Below are positions 21,060 through 32,370 of a stretch of DNA of 58,000 bases, piece by piece; the stretch's first letter is position 1; the number at the start of each line of letters is the position of its first letter. The stretch is from Adiantum capillus-veneris (Eukaryota > Streptophyta > Polypodiopsida > Polypodiales > Pteridaceae). The notes below the pieces were generated by a model, which was not told the origin of the DNA, did no database searches, and saw only the letters and a program-made list of their open reading frames with translations. A program made the position numbers and the translations under genes. The DNA lies in the NCBI GenBank assembly GCA_014529385.2, contig CM043953.1:62003872-62061871 (forward strand), in the 5' to 3' direction.

Positions 21060-21060
<1 letters not shown>
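20049..21060. other. Upstream flank of gene C and unassigned spacer
   Basis: 20,049-20,180 is CT-rich in the direction of gene C, consistent with its leader. Beyond about 20,400 no motif is recognised. The right end of the cassette must be somewhere here but no terminal inverted repeat was recognised. A short TG repeat occurs at 20,581-20,600. Confidence 0.45.

Positions 21061-21141
<81 letters not shown>
21061..21141. repeat. GA microsatellite
   Basis: About 80 bp of uninterrupted GA repeat. Confidence 0.95.
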
Positions 21142-21145
<4 letters not shown>

Positions 21146-21399
21146 GTCCATGCGTGTGAGTGTGGATGAGACGATGTGAGGTTACACTACTACTCTAAAG
21201 CTAGGTTGGATGTGGAGCAATATATAATTTCTCCATAAGAAAGCACAGTGCATTGCATTCAGGATGGCATAAATGGTGTTCCCATCATGAATGTAACCCT
21301 TATAAAATGACTCTTTTTACATCTCTTAAGCAGTGTTTGGTGTTTCTTTTGTAGTCGCAAAGTTCGTTGCATATACAATGTCAAAGTTGATTTTGCGAC

Positions 21400-21660
21400 A
21401 TACCATAGTGGCATGCATAGTGTCACTTAAGCGATGACTTTTGGCCTTGCTATGACTCCTCTCATAGTGTCTTCCCCTTGGGACAATCCTTCCTAGGATG
21501 TTTTCCCAAGCAATTGAAACACCGATTTTCCCACTACTCTCTCAAAGTCTTCCTTTGAGACAAGTCCTCATTGAGGCCCCTTGGGTTTCTTAACTTGCTT
21601 AGTATGGGCATGTATAAACCTTCTCTTTTGATGAGAGTGAAATGAACATATTTTGTTCAC
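21400..21660 (-). pseudogene. Retroelement gag remnant with zinc knuckle
   Basis: On the minus strand WENRCFNCLGKHPRKDCPKGK contains C-x2-C-x3-H-x4-C, one residue shorter than the standard knuckle. It is preceded by a basic region and flanked by stops. Only this small piece is recognisable. Confidence 0.45.
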
Positions 21661-22054
21661 ATCAGTAAGAGCAGACACAATGTGATATGATGTGTACCGT
21701 GTTTTTTTTCATGTTTGTGGTTCTCGCTTTGCTACCATTGATCTGGCAAGGCTTGATAGCCAGCCAACACATGAGAAAAGAGCTCCTTTCTCACATTGGA
21801 AAATGTCAAATACTTATGTTGTTTTTTAGTCGATTTCCAAAAGCTAAAGGCTTGCTTGCGTAGGGGTAGTCATGTCACCGCGGTTGTCCCCTATTTTTGA
21901 GCAAAGTAAACTATTTGTGCCCACATTCTTGGTAGAGGATCTCCAAAACTTCAATACTACAACAACATCTATTTGTTCCATGAAATAAAATATTGGTGGC
22001 TTCCTTTTTATATAACAAGCATGTGGATGTTCTCCACACTATATAGGCAATAAT

Positions 22055-22487
22055 TGACCCTCAAACTTTTCACTATGAGTTACACTACATGGATATAGAT
22101 AATGGCAAGATCTGTTACCTTATTTTGCCATGACGTATTGTGGTTTGCCAAACGTTTCATGTTTGCTTTTGATATGCGTGAATCTCAATTGGCATGAGTT
22201 GCATGTCCCTATGAGTTACATATATGGATATAGATAATGGAAAGGTCTATTTGCAAAAAGATCTAGAAGTGCAAGTGGAGACAAAGTACAAGACTACATC
22301 AAACAAGGTGAAAGCAATGGCATTATCCATAGTGTATTGTGGTTTGCCAAAAATCTCATGTTTGCTTCTGATTGGGGTGAATCTTGATTGGCATGCATTG
22401 CGTGTTTCCCTATGAGTTACACTACGTGGATATAGAAAATGGCAAGATCTATTATCCTCCTTGCCCCTCCAAGAAGCTTGTTGGCAT
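22055..22487 (+). repeat. Copia element 2, probable 5' LTR
   Basis: It shares with 25,480-25,852 a series of ~140-bp subrepeats beginning CTATGAGTTACACTACATGG and containing TGTGGTTTGCCAAAAATCTC. The boundaries are approximate. This copy contains an extra segment (about 22,250-22,320) not in the other. Confidence 0.55.
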
Positions 22488-22869
22488 CGCCATTACACGC
22501 CTCCTCGCTTTCTCAAATTTTAGTGAGCTTTCACGAATGTCAGTAGGTTGACAAATACTTTGAGTAGGCTCATGGAGCTTAGTTTTCTTAGATTTTTGAT
22601 TCGAGCTCATTCCCTCCTCCGTTTCCACCACAAGCAGTATGTACATGCAATTTTGTCCTTTTATGCAAATTTTTTATCAATGAAGTTTTCTATATAGCAG
22701 ATCCCTTACAATCTTCTACGGGTTGTGCTATATAGCACGTGCTGGTCTCACTTTGTTTCTCCTCTTTTTGGGAAGTTTTCACATTAGGTACAATATTTGC
22801 CATGGCTGACAACAACTGAGATGTGTTCAAGATGTTGAACACATGGCTGACAACAACTTAGATGTGTTC

Positions 22870-23879
22870 AAGATGTTTGTTGCTTAAGGATAAATTGGAT
22901 GGGGACAAATACCCTGTGTGGGCTTACATGATGCAATATGTACTTGTGTCAAAGGGCATTTGGAATGTTGTGTAGGGCATTGATGTACACCCTGGTTCTG
23001 AGGATGCAGGGGATGTTGAGGATGTTGTAGGATTTGATGACATAATTGCTACTGCTAGAGTTATTTTGCCTACGGCTGAGCATACTCGTTGGGATGTAAG
23101 AGATGCATAGGCTCATGCATTAATTGCATTATCTATGAAGTGCACTATTATTTCTCAAATTTGTTCAGCTAAATCTACAAAACATGCTTGGGATATTTTG
23201 ACTGTTCATTATGCAAGTCGCAATGAGACAAAAACTGCATTGTTGCGTAAAGAGTTGGAGTCAAAGATTATGTATGAGAAGGTTGAAATGGACACTTTTC
23301 TTCCTGGTATCAATGATGTAATGAGCAACTTGTTTCTGTAGGGGAAGTCATTTTTGACAGATCCCTTGAAGAGATTGTTCTTGATGCTTTGCCTGATTCT
23401 TACCAGACTTTTGCTAGTACTTGGAGACTTATGACTCAAGGAAATCCTGAAGTTGTCAAGTTTGATACATTATGCACATTGCATTTCACAAGTCACTTTC
23501 CAAAACAAAAAGGGCTAGATAGCGTGTAGTTAAACATGCCTTTATTGTTCCTCAAAGAAAAAACTTCTTGACATGGTTCTTTTGCGAGTGGAAAGACACA
23601 TGTTCCTAATGCTTTTGCTTGTAGCACTTCATTAGGTAATTCTATTGAAAAGGGGAAAAAGAAGATGCTTTGCCATTATTGCAAGGCCAATGATCACTTG
23701 ATCAAGGAATGTCCAGAATTGAAGGCAAAAGTGGCTAAGAAGAAAGAGACAGGTTCCTTTGCAAATGCAGCTATTGTAGAGTCGTCTATGAAAGGAGATT
23801 GTGATGTTGATGTAGATGCAGAGTGGGCATTTAGTGCAAAGTTCACTTATGATCCTTTGTCCATGATGGTGGTTTGTTA
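22870..23879 (+). pseudogene. Copia element 2 gag
   Basis: KLDGDKYPVWAYMMQYVL, then SKSTKHAWDILTVHYASR-like text, LEEIVLDALPDSYQTF and a CCHC knuckle CHYCKANDHLIKEC (about 23,668-23,712) follow the order of plant copia gag (UBN2 family). TAG/TGA stops and at least one frame break (about 22,970, 23,110, 23,340, 23,528) make it non-coding. The RNA-binding and capsid roles apply only to an intact relative. Confidence 0.75.
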
Positions 23880-23924
23880 GTTGCTGCAGATGCTTATGTG
23901 TGATACTTTGTAGTGGTGCTACAG

Positions 23925-24850
23925 AGCACATTATGTGTCATCGTGCCTTGTTTACCTCTCTCGAGGATGTCTCTCACGGAAATACAATCACTTGTGCCAA
24001 CAATGCCTCTTAGTCGGTTAAGGAGTTGGAAAGATTGTGCTAACTGCTACAAATGGAAGTTCTTTCACACTTGTTGATGCATTGTAAAAAAACCTTTTTT
24101 TTGTATCTGCACTTGCTAGACTTGGCATTGTCAAATTTGTGGATGACAGATGTACAATCCATGATCTTTTGGTGATGAAATTGTTTCATATGGTATTTTA
24201 TTCCGTGGATCATATAAGCTCACTCTGTGTGACAAGTGCGTGTAGAATTTTGCAAATGCACTTGTGGATTCAAAGGCTAATTCAGATGCAAAACTTTGGC
24301 ATGCACGTTTTGGGCTTCTGAATTTTGCCAGTTTCCCGCGTTTGCAAAACTCTGATATGGTTGCTTCTTTGCCACCTCTTGAAGCACCTGTCAAGCATGT
24401 TTGTGAAGGCTGTATTTTGGGTAAGATGCAATGTTTGAAGTTTCCAAAGGATGGTTCAGTTAGGGCTACATGCAGGTTGCAGCTTATGCATAGCGATGTT
24501 TGTGGACCCATGCAGATTTTGTTCTTAGGCAATTACCTTTACTTCGTGGCTTTCATTGATGATTACTCCAGGCATACATAGGTGTATCGACTTAAATCAA
24601 AGTTTGAAGTATTTATGTGCTTCAAGCATTTTTTGGCTATGGATGAAAATGTCTCAACATGTACTATGGGCACCCTCCATTCCGATCGAGGGGTGGAGTA
24701 TATGTCTCATATATTCAATGCATTTTTGTCTAGTCGTGGGATAAAACACTTGTGTACAGTGCCACATAATCTCAAAAAAGTAGAGTTGCTGAGAGGAAAA
24801 ATAAGTCACTTATGGAGATGGCCGGATGTATGGTCAAGAGTCATGGCTTG
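23925..24850 (+). pseudogene. Copia element 2 protease remnant and integrase
   Basis: SGATEHIMCHRALFTS near 23,925 is a protease remnant. From 24,264, KLWHARFG...VCEGCILGKM gives the His-His-Cys-Cys zinc region, LMHSDVCGPM the first catalytic Asp, FIDDYSR and LHSDRGVEY the second Asp; the Glu region (ERKNKS) is only partly legible at about 24,785. A TAG at about 24,579 and frame changes break it. Integrase joins the cDNA to host DNA. The reverse transcriptase that should follow is deleted. Confidence 0.75.
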
Positions 24851-24944
24851 AAGTCATCACGTGTGCTACTTTTGTACTTAAAAGGTATCTGAGTACATGA
24901 CACTCTTCACAACTACTGTTGAGTGTATATGAATCAGATGCTTA

Positions 24945-25219
24945 ATGGCTGATTTAGGTGTTGTACATGACACTGCCAACACTATCTACATTGACAATCA
25001 AAGCACATTGGCAGTTGCGAGGAAGCCAGTTTTTCATGCTAGCACAAAGCACATTGAGGTGCATTACCACTATGTCAAGAGATGCTATCAACAAGAGAGA
25101 TCATCTTGGCTTATGTGCCAACACAGGATAACCTTGCAGATCTTTTTCGCAAAGGCATTGTCTTGTGAGAAGTTCAAAGCTTTTTGCAAAGCTTTGGGCT
25201 TACTCACCTTTGTGGACTG
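24945..25219 (+). pseudogene. Copia element 2 RNase H tail
   Basis: IYIDNQSTLAVARKPVFHAS followed by TKHIEVHYHYVKR is the classic copia RNase H end (DNQSAI.LA.NPV.H.RTKHI...HF.RE). It follows integrase directly, so about 1.5 kb of RT and RNase H is missing. Confidence 0.8.
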
Positions 25220-25479
25220 ATCATGTCCTTAGGGCATGACACTTCCCTATACTCTATGTGCCAGCTCTTGTTCACTGCATCACTCTCAGGGGGTATTTCT
25301 TACCATATGCATGTGGTAGTGATGTGTGTGAACACACTTAGGACTCTCGGGGCATTATACACCCATCACTCGAGGGCTATCTCATCTTTCCATAGCACAC
25401 TAAATAATACACTCTTTGTTGTGTGCTTTGTCTTCTCCAACCTGTGTGAGTTTCCCTACAACCCTATTTCAACAATAAG

Positions 25480-25852
25480 GGACCTTCAAGTATTCACTAT
25501 GAGTTACACGACATGGATATAGAAAACGGTAGGATCTATCACCCTATTTTGCCATGGCATATTGTGGTTTACCAAAAAATTCATGTTTTCTTTTGATTAG
25601 GGAAAATCTTGGTTGATATGAATTGCATGTTTTCCTATGAGTTACACTACATGGATATAGATAGTGGCAAGATCTATTACCCTATTTTGCCATGGTGTGT
25701 TGTGGTTTGCCAAAAATCTCATGTTTGCTTCTGATTAGAGCAACTCTTGATTGGCATGATTTGCATGTTTCCCTATGAGTTACACTGCATGGATATAGAA
25801 AATAGAAAGATCTATTATCTTATCTTCCCTTCTAAGAACTTCTAGACACTTT
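25480..25852 (+). repeat. Copia element 2, probable 3' LTR
   Basis: It carries the same ~140-bp subrepeat series as 22,055-22,487 (CTATGAGTTACAC words at about 25,498, 25,638 and 25,776). 25,220-25,479 lies between RNase H and this LTR and has no coding signal. Confidence 0.55.
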
Positions 25853-26366
25853 ATCATGTTGAAAGTGAATTCTTTTTCTCTATGTTTTTATCTAGTGCTT
25901 TGTATCATGAGATTTGCCATTGGAGGCTCTGCATGGCTAGCTAGGCACCTCAGACCATGTTGCAGCATAGCAGGTGGTAATGTACATGTAGGACGATACA
26001 AGTATACTAATTTGTATGAGTGGGACAAATGTTCCATGCGGTTCCATATGCCTATACATGAGGAGGTATACTTGCATGTTTGCAAAGCCAAGAGACCATC
26101 ATGCCTTTTGTAGGAATTCTCCATGGATAAGTTCTTCTTATATAGAGCCATGTATGGACAGACATGTGGTTGTTTTGAGTATCTTGAAAGGGAGGGATAG
26201 CCAAGAGAATTAAAGGGAGTTAAACAAGGAGGTAATTGCCACAATTTTTCAACGAAAGCAAGGGTCTACCAAAGTAGGAGCTATTTGGATGAACATATCT
26301 AGAATTGTGGCTCGATCGAGTATCTCAAAAGTAGCATGCATGGATGTGTGTTTGTAGATCATTACA
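25853..26366. other. Unassigned spacer
   Basis: No recognisable domain. A short ORF (25,856-26,113) has no motif I know. It ends in GTTTGTAGATCATTACACAAC followed by a CA repeat at the edge of the Penelope-like element. Confidence 0.4.
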
Positions 26367-26368
26367 CA

Positions 26369-26394
<26 letters not shown>

Positions 26395-26399
<5 letters not shown>

Positions 26400-26598
26400 T
26401 ACATGAGATCTCTCACTTGACTCATTTCCAAAAAAAGCTTGGTGGTTTAGTATATTGGGATTCCTTCATTTACATCTCGAGTAAGCCATCCATTACATGA
26501 TCACACAAACAACTATCACAGTAAAAACAGGTGTTCGGACGTGCAGCTAAAGGTAAGATACGAGTAGCCAAGACTGCCCCATACTCCCGAGTGCGTGG
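26395..26598. repeat. Left terminal direct repeat (204 bp)
   Basis: Starts AAAATTACATGAGATCTCTC and ends ...GAGTGCGTGG. It matches 34,366-34,569 with about five differences in 204 bp. A CA microsatellite lies directly outside in both copies. Confidence 0.95.
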
Positions 26599-26985
26599 AG
26601 TACTGTTAAAATATCCTCCTAGTGGATGACCAAAACTACGATACAGGAAAATCTTATGAGGTGGTAGGAACTGTGCTAGCAGGTATAACCTCTCAGAAAA
26701 ACCTGGCTTCAGTGAATGTTCTATGTAATAATACTGGGGCCCTAGGCCCAGAACCTCAATTACCATCGCCAATCTGATATTGTTCCTAAAATGTTTGCGA
26801 CCCCGAAGGGTCACACGAGTCACCCGGGCTTGATAGGTCCACCATTTAGTTTGAGATACAGAAGTTCCCAATCTGGGGAATAGATGAAGTTCATAACGGA
26901 GCAAAGTTGCTCTCCGGGTAGATTCCCCTGACTGATGAAGATGCGCGGTTGCTATTGCAAAAACCAGGTCGTGACTGTCAGCCAT
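26470..26985 (-). CDS. Opposite-strand ORF of the Penelope-like element, 171 codons, unknown
   Basis: ATG at 26985 (MADSHDLVF) to stop at 26470, uninterrupted. It is basic, Leu/Tyr/Arg-rich (RRATLLRYELHLFPRLG; LGLGPQYYYIEHSLKPGF), and ends with a Cys/His cluster CFYCDSCLCDH that could bind metal. Its last ~43 codons lie in the terminal direct repeat, so the right repeat carries the same C-terminal piece (34,441-34,569), also open. I do not recognise it. Unbroken length in a decayed element suggests it was once coding, but chance is possible. Confidence 0.4.
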   Translation of the reverse strand: MADSHDLVFAIATAHLHQSGESTRRATLLRYELHLFPRLGTSVSQTKWWTYQARVTRVTLRGRKHFRNNIRLAMVIEVLGLGPQYYYIEHSLKPGFSERLYLLAQFLPPHKIFLYRSFGHPLGGYFNSTPRTREYGAVLATRILPLAARPNTCFYCDSCLCDHVMDGLLEM

Positions 26986-27426
26986 AATGAGATAGTTACT
27001 CCTGAAGAGAAATTAAACTGAAATGTTAACTCTGGTAATGTTACTCCATACACTTTGGACTTGGGTATGAAAAAATTCCTTCTATCTTTTATAGACCCAC
27101 CTTATTACTGTGAGTATAAATTGGAAATAATATATAATATTGCCAGCTCTGAGTAGGGTAACTTACACTGTTAAGATCAGGGCTTGGATACCTTACCTTT
27201 GTGGTAGCTATATGAAATATGCTCAGTGAAGTGTTCAGTTGTATGACTAACGGGTTGTATATAATCTACCGATGCTAGGTACTTTAAACAAATAATGGAT
27301 TACGGATCAGGTGTTCGACCGTATGAGCGGTTTTTTTATCGGGAGATAGGAATAATTTTGGAAAATGTGACTTGACCTGGCCTTTTACTTAAACTTGCCT
27401 TGATGTATACACATTCTTGTGTAAGC

Positions 27427-27630
27427 GTGTTCTTTCTTCACTTCATTTAGTAATCGTGCATATTTCTGCACGCTACCGCCTGTATGCAAGGACTTGGCCT
27501 GCAGGTGTATGTTGCAGCGATGGTGTGCGACCAGGTCTGAGCAACCGGATCCTTATCCGGGGGCAATCCCTAAGATTCTGACTCTATGCGTGACCTCGGA
27601 TATGGTGATCCTGTCCGAGCCTGTGGTGTA
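27427..27630. repeat. Internal block, left partner of inverted repeat
   Basis: From GTGTTCTTTCTTCACTTC to CTGTGGTGTA. Its reverse complement is 34,570-34,775, with only a handful of differences. The match carries on leftward for about 24 bp (27,405-27,427), whose reverse complement resumes at 43,145 after the gypsy insertion. Confidence 0.95.
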
Positions 27631-27913
27631 CCCACGTCTGATAAGCTTTCAACCAGTATAAAGACATCTTAAGGTGAGTATTCATACTCACTAGCACTGA
27701 GCTGGGTCATCACCTGTGTGTGTATTCTATGCTGTATGAGTGAAAAGGCTATTTACTACGAAATTGCTCAACATGCCGAAAAAGAATGGGAAGGAAATTG
27801 TCGCTGAGTCTTCATCTCCTAATCTTCAGGTTAACAAAATATCCTTCTAACTCTCAAGACTGTCAATGGATTAAGGGATGATTTGTTGAATTTGGATTGA
27901 AATGCTGTGTTAA

Positions 27914-29825
27914 ACCAGTAATTAGACTTTTTTTTATTAAAAAACTGTTTCGGATAGTGATCGGTCTGGTTTATTTGGAGAAATGGGAGAGGTATGATTT
28001 TTTTGGTTCAGGACTATTGGAAGATTTGATTCTCTTTGGTGAAAGGTTGTTGTTTCCATTAAATAAAAAAGAATATGGTAACTTGTTCCAGGTTATATTA
28101 TCCGATGGTTCTGGATGTAATAAGTCTGGCCCTACTTGCTTAGAAAAGCCAGGTTTCTAGGTGGTCTATCCTATTGCTGTATTGTGTACTGAAAGGCATC
28201 ATGGCTAAATAAGATGGGGTTAGTCTGTCTTGTTGATGATGCTATTTGTTAGGAAGAAGGTACTAGTAAAGGTGATTCTACAGGGATTTGAATCGAACTG
28301 GTAATTCACAAATAAACATATATATAACTCAATATTGAGTGCAGTAGTTGATGGTTTCCTTGGTAAGTCGTAAAACTAGCAGGTCGACTACCCTGGACAC
28401 ACTGGCTGACCACAGACTGAGTCGGTCCTTAGTACAGATTCCTAATTTTTTAATTGACTAAAGAAACCTTGACTGAACTGAAAACTTCTTTCTGTTATAT
28501 TGCCAAAATAGTTGGTGATCTAAAAGCTGTAAATTGCATCACATACCATATTATGATGGCTATTTGCTTTGTTTCTCGACTGTTGTACTATATTACATCA
28601 CAAGGAGGAAGTTGTGAAAAGAATGTTTTTGCTAAATCAGCTTATCGACTGGATTACTCTTGTTGTGACTGGTATGACCAGTAATTAGGCTGTTTTACTT
28701 AAAATCCTATTCTGGGAAATGATCTTTCTGGTTATTTGGTGGAATCGGAGTGGTAATATGTGTTTGCTTCAGGACTATGTGAAGATGAGATTCTCTTTGA
28801 CTAAAGGTTTAGGTCTCTGAAAAATAAAACGGATTATGGTAACATTATCCAGGTTATATTGTCAAGTTGTTTTGGAATTGATAAATCTGGCCCTAGCGGC
28901 TAAGTAAAGCCAGATCTCTAGTAGATCTCTCTGAATGGCTATATTGGGTATTGGAATGCATTATGGCTAGTAAGGCTGAGTTGATCTGTCTGGTGGCAAT
29001 GCTAATCTTTAGGTATAAGATACCTTTGAAGGTGATTCTACTGGGATTTAAATCGATCCGGTAATTCACAAATAATTTTATATTTAGCTAAAAAACTGTG
29101 AGCAGTAATTGTTGGATTCCTTGGTAAATCATATCACTAGCAAGTCGGATTACTCTTGTTACACTGGCTGACCACTGACTGTTTCGGTCCTTAGAACAAA
29201 TACCTAATTTTTTAATAGTCTAAAGAGACTTTGACTGAACGGATACCTTTTTCTGATGTATTTCCTAATTGATGGGTAATCTGAGGGCAGTAAATGGCAT
29301 CACATACCCTATTATGGTGGCTAATAGACTTGTATCTCGCTTGTTTTTACCATATTACATCATCAGATGGGAAGTTTTGGGAATAAAGTGTTTTCACTGA
29401 TTCAGCTTATCGACGGATTGCTTCTTGTAGTGGCTAGTATGGCCTTGGTGTATGAAAAGAAGATAAACTTGACTTGTTTTTATTCGATACGTATTCTCTC
29501 TCGTATATATATAAATTTTCTTTGGGTACTTTGGTGGACCTCAGACTAACTCGGTCCTTAGTACAAGTAACTAATGTTTTGATTATTCTAAAGAGACTCT
29601 GACTGAACTGAAAGCTGATTTCTGTCGTGTTGCCTATTAGGCTGATGCTCTGAAGGCGATAAATGACATCACTTACCCTATTATGGGGTAATTTGCTGTC
29701 TTTTCTAGTTTGTTTTTTCCTTATTACATCTCAATGTGGAAGGTTTAATAATGGTTTGTTTACTAATCGCTGATTCAGCTTATCGATTGAGCTCTGCTGG
29801 CTTGGCCGGTTTGAAGCTAGGTAAT
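27914..29825 (+). repeat. Tandem 762-bp repeats in the element's 5' region
   Basis: Unit 1 starts at 27,914 and unit 2 at 28,677 (ACCAGTAATTAG in both). Further anchors agree: CACTGGCTGACCAC at 28,400 and 29,162, CGGTCCTTAG at 28,423 and 29,185. A third, deleted unit covers about 29,530-29,825 (CGGTCCTTAG at 29,552). Units have diverged considerably and have no shared reading frame. Confidence 0.85.
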
Positions 29826-31031
29826 GAAAATAAGATAAACTTTACATCTTTTTACTAACTTCGTATTCTCTCTCGTGTTTTTTTCCTTTGCCTACTATTA
29901 GGCAGAATATACTGCGGTAATTTTGTGGGCTGGTTAAGTTTACTTCTATTCTTTCTTGAAAGAAGTATGGGCTTGCTCGATTGGCGAAGTTGGCTAGAAT
30001 GTTAAGGTTTGATAATTGGTTTATAACCTGCTGGGACAAAAATATGTCAGTCATGGCATAATGACAGAGGCAGGTTTGGTGCTTTGGTTTGGAAATTTAA
30101 GTTATCAGTTTTTAAAAAAGGGGAAATATATACTTTGAGGATTGGGAACTGGTCCGAGATTTTGTGTTTTTATATACTTCGAATTACAAAGGAGGAGCTA
30201 TCCTTAACAGAAACCTGGCCCATGATGGCATCTAGAATGTAGTTCTCTCTTATCTAATTAAAGTTGTAGTTCTTTTCAGCTTTGATTATCTTCCTGTAAA
30301 ACCTATTGAAAACTAAGGTTAGGCAAAAAATGTTTTTCAACTGCTCTATGGGGATTTCTTTTATTGATTGGCAATGATCCAAGATTCTTTTTTTCATAAA
30401 AATATGAGTCAAGTTAAGAACTATGTGTTTGTTTAAAGTGACATGGATAACAACTGGGATTCCCAGCATCACCTGCGTATAGTCACGTGCTAACGAACTG
30501 TTTTCTTATGGCTATGGGTGCAGGTGAGGGCTACCTTCTTTGATTAAAACATTCTGCTCTTAACTTATGGCGGATCTCTTACCATGATGCAAAAATTCCC
30601 ACACTGTGGGATTGCGGTTTCCCGCACTGTATTCTATTATCTTCATTACCTTGTACAAAGTTTATTTTCAACTGCAAATAAATTATTGTACAAATACATT
30701 GTATTATTTTAGATGTATTGGTCTGTGAACAGGCAGTGTTCGTTTGCATATATTTATAGATCTAGAACTGCTACACACACAATAAACGCAAAAGAGAGAT
30801 TTACTTTATTGTTTGTCTCTCTCAGACCATAACTCTAGAAATAAAAACGCCTATTACAGTATAATTTATTATACTCTAGTAGGCTGGGGTGCTATCACAC
30901 AATCTTAGTGTTCTTTTTGACCTGATTGGTGAAAGGCTGCTAGCACGACCAGTCCACTTTATGATAAAAATTCTTGTTCTCACTTTACTTTTATTACTTT
31001 CATTTCACTAGCTATTACGTCTATTTACCAG
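29826..31031 (+). other. Non-coding 5' region of the Penelope-like element
   Basis: AT-rich, many stops in all frames, no domain seen. TTTATTAC...CTATTTACCAG at its end looks like a polypyrimidine acceptor before the first recognisable coding block. An upstream exon may exist but was not found. Confidence 0.45.
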
Positions 31032-32300
31032 GTTTTGGGAAAACTCATTGCAAGAATTAAAGTCTGCTATGACCCAGAAAAGAGAGCTATGATTTCGGAG
31101 AAATTACGACTTGCTAAAGAAATAGAAAAGACCTTCCCTAATGTCTCTCTTAGGATTAGTCCTTATCTACATAGGGCTGTAAAATTCAAAAAGATGTAAC
31201 TCTTTGTATTTGATCCTCTGATCTTCGCATCTCTTCCAAAAATATGGAATTCTAACTATTGTTATGGTTGCAGATTGTTTCCCTTTCCCAAGGGCTCGCT
31301 CTTCCTATGGAACCCCTTTCCCTTGCTTCGCTTCTTGTATTGAAATGTATACAAGACAAGGATGCCTCTTCCTTGATTTTTGATGCTTCAAAGGAGTATA
31401 GTATGTCTCTAGTCCAGCTTATTTCTTTTGACCTCTGGGTTAAAGTGCTAGCCCTCCTCGTTAAGAATAAATCTGATGGTATCAACCGTCTAATGGAATT
31501 TACTTCTAACTTGGCCGGTCTTTCCAAAGCCCATACTCAGGACTTAGCATCTTTCTCCTCCAAAGACTCTGAATTATCCAATCTTCTTAGAAAATTCTGC
31601 GGGCTTAGTCCCATCTTTGTTACTGCTCCCTTGACACCTATTTTCCCGCCACGTAATAGCCTCTTTTGCAGAGATGCAGTTGCTTTAGAAGCTGTAAAAG
31701 AATTCCAGAAGGACCTTTGTTCACTCAGTGAAGCTTCGCTTTTGGATATGGTACCGAAAGTCTCTAGGGCCTTTCCTTTTTTACCATCACCGCAGATTGA
31801 AGTAGAATCCTTGGGAGTTCAGCACAAGCTATGGATGTTCCCAAATAAAGGATTTCTGGTGCCTATTTCTATGGAGACTTGGGTGTTCCTTGCCAACCGG
31901 GCCCCTGCAACTATTGAAGAATGCAAACTTAAAGTTCTTAAAGGGATTCAACTCTTGGATAACGGGGATTTGATTAAAGCTCCCTTCAATATGAGTTTCC
32001 TTGATGATAAATATGTGCGACACTCTTGAAGAGCTTGGTTTTGATGGGTGTGGTACTTTACTAACTACATATGGCGGCTTTAAAGGAATCAAAAGTATTG
32101 TTGGGAAAATCAAGCCTAATATTGAGGACGATGATTCTCAAGTTTCTAAACGACCTAACACTCTTGTCTCCCCTGGGGCCTCTTACACCTCTTTCTTAAC
32201 TCCCTCCTTGAGTGAATCTGTTTTTGGGAGAGGGAGAGGTAGATGTTATGTTAGAGGAAGAGGTAGAAATCTACCAATCAAAAATCTTTTGGATATGTGA
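31032..32300 (+). pseudogene. First gene of the Penelope-like element: gag-like protein with RG-rich end
   Basis: An exon 31032-31178 (49 codons, VLGKLIARIKVCYDPEKRAM) can be joined through an intron with GT-AG ends (31179-31273, 95 bp, phase 0, acceptor ATGGTTGCAG) to the ORF that runs to 32029. A one-base frame change near 32,015-32,029 passes into the frame ending at 32300 (DTLEELGFDGCG...). It ends VFGRGRGRCYVRGRGRN, an RG/RGR nucleic-acid-binding motif like many Gag C-termini. The rest is helical, Leu-rich and Ser-rich without a domain I know. Position before RT and the RG tail suggest a Gag-like role; this is inference. Confidence 0.45.
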
Positions 32301-32370
32301 TGTGCAGGAACGCATGTGGAAGACTTCACCTACCTCCAAAGGAAGAATCGTGTAAAAAGATAGTCTCACA

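Noticed and set aside
26470-26985. Idea that the minus-strand ORF is a GIY-YIG endonuclease
   Set aside because: There are Tyr residues but no GIY...YIG spacing or the conserved Arg/Glu order. I left it unassigned.
27897-28160. 87-codon ORF in the Penelope-like element's 5' region
   Set aside because: It lies in the 762-bp repeat, and the frame is not kept in the second unit.
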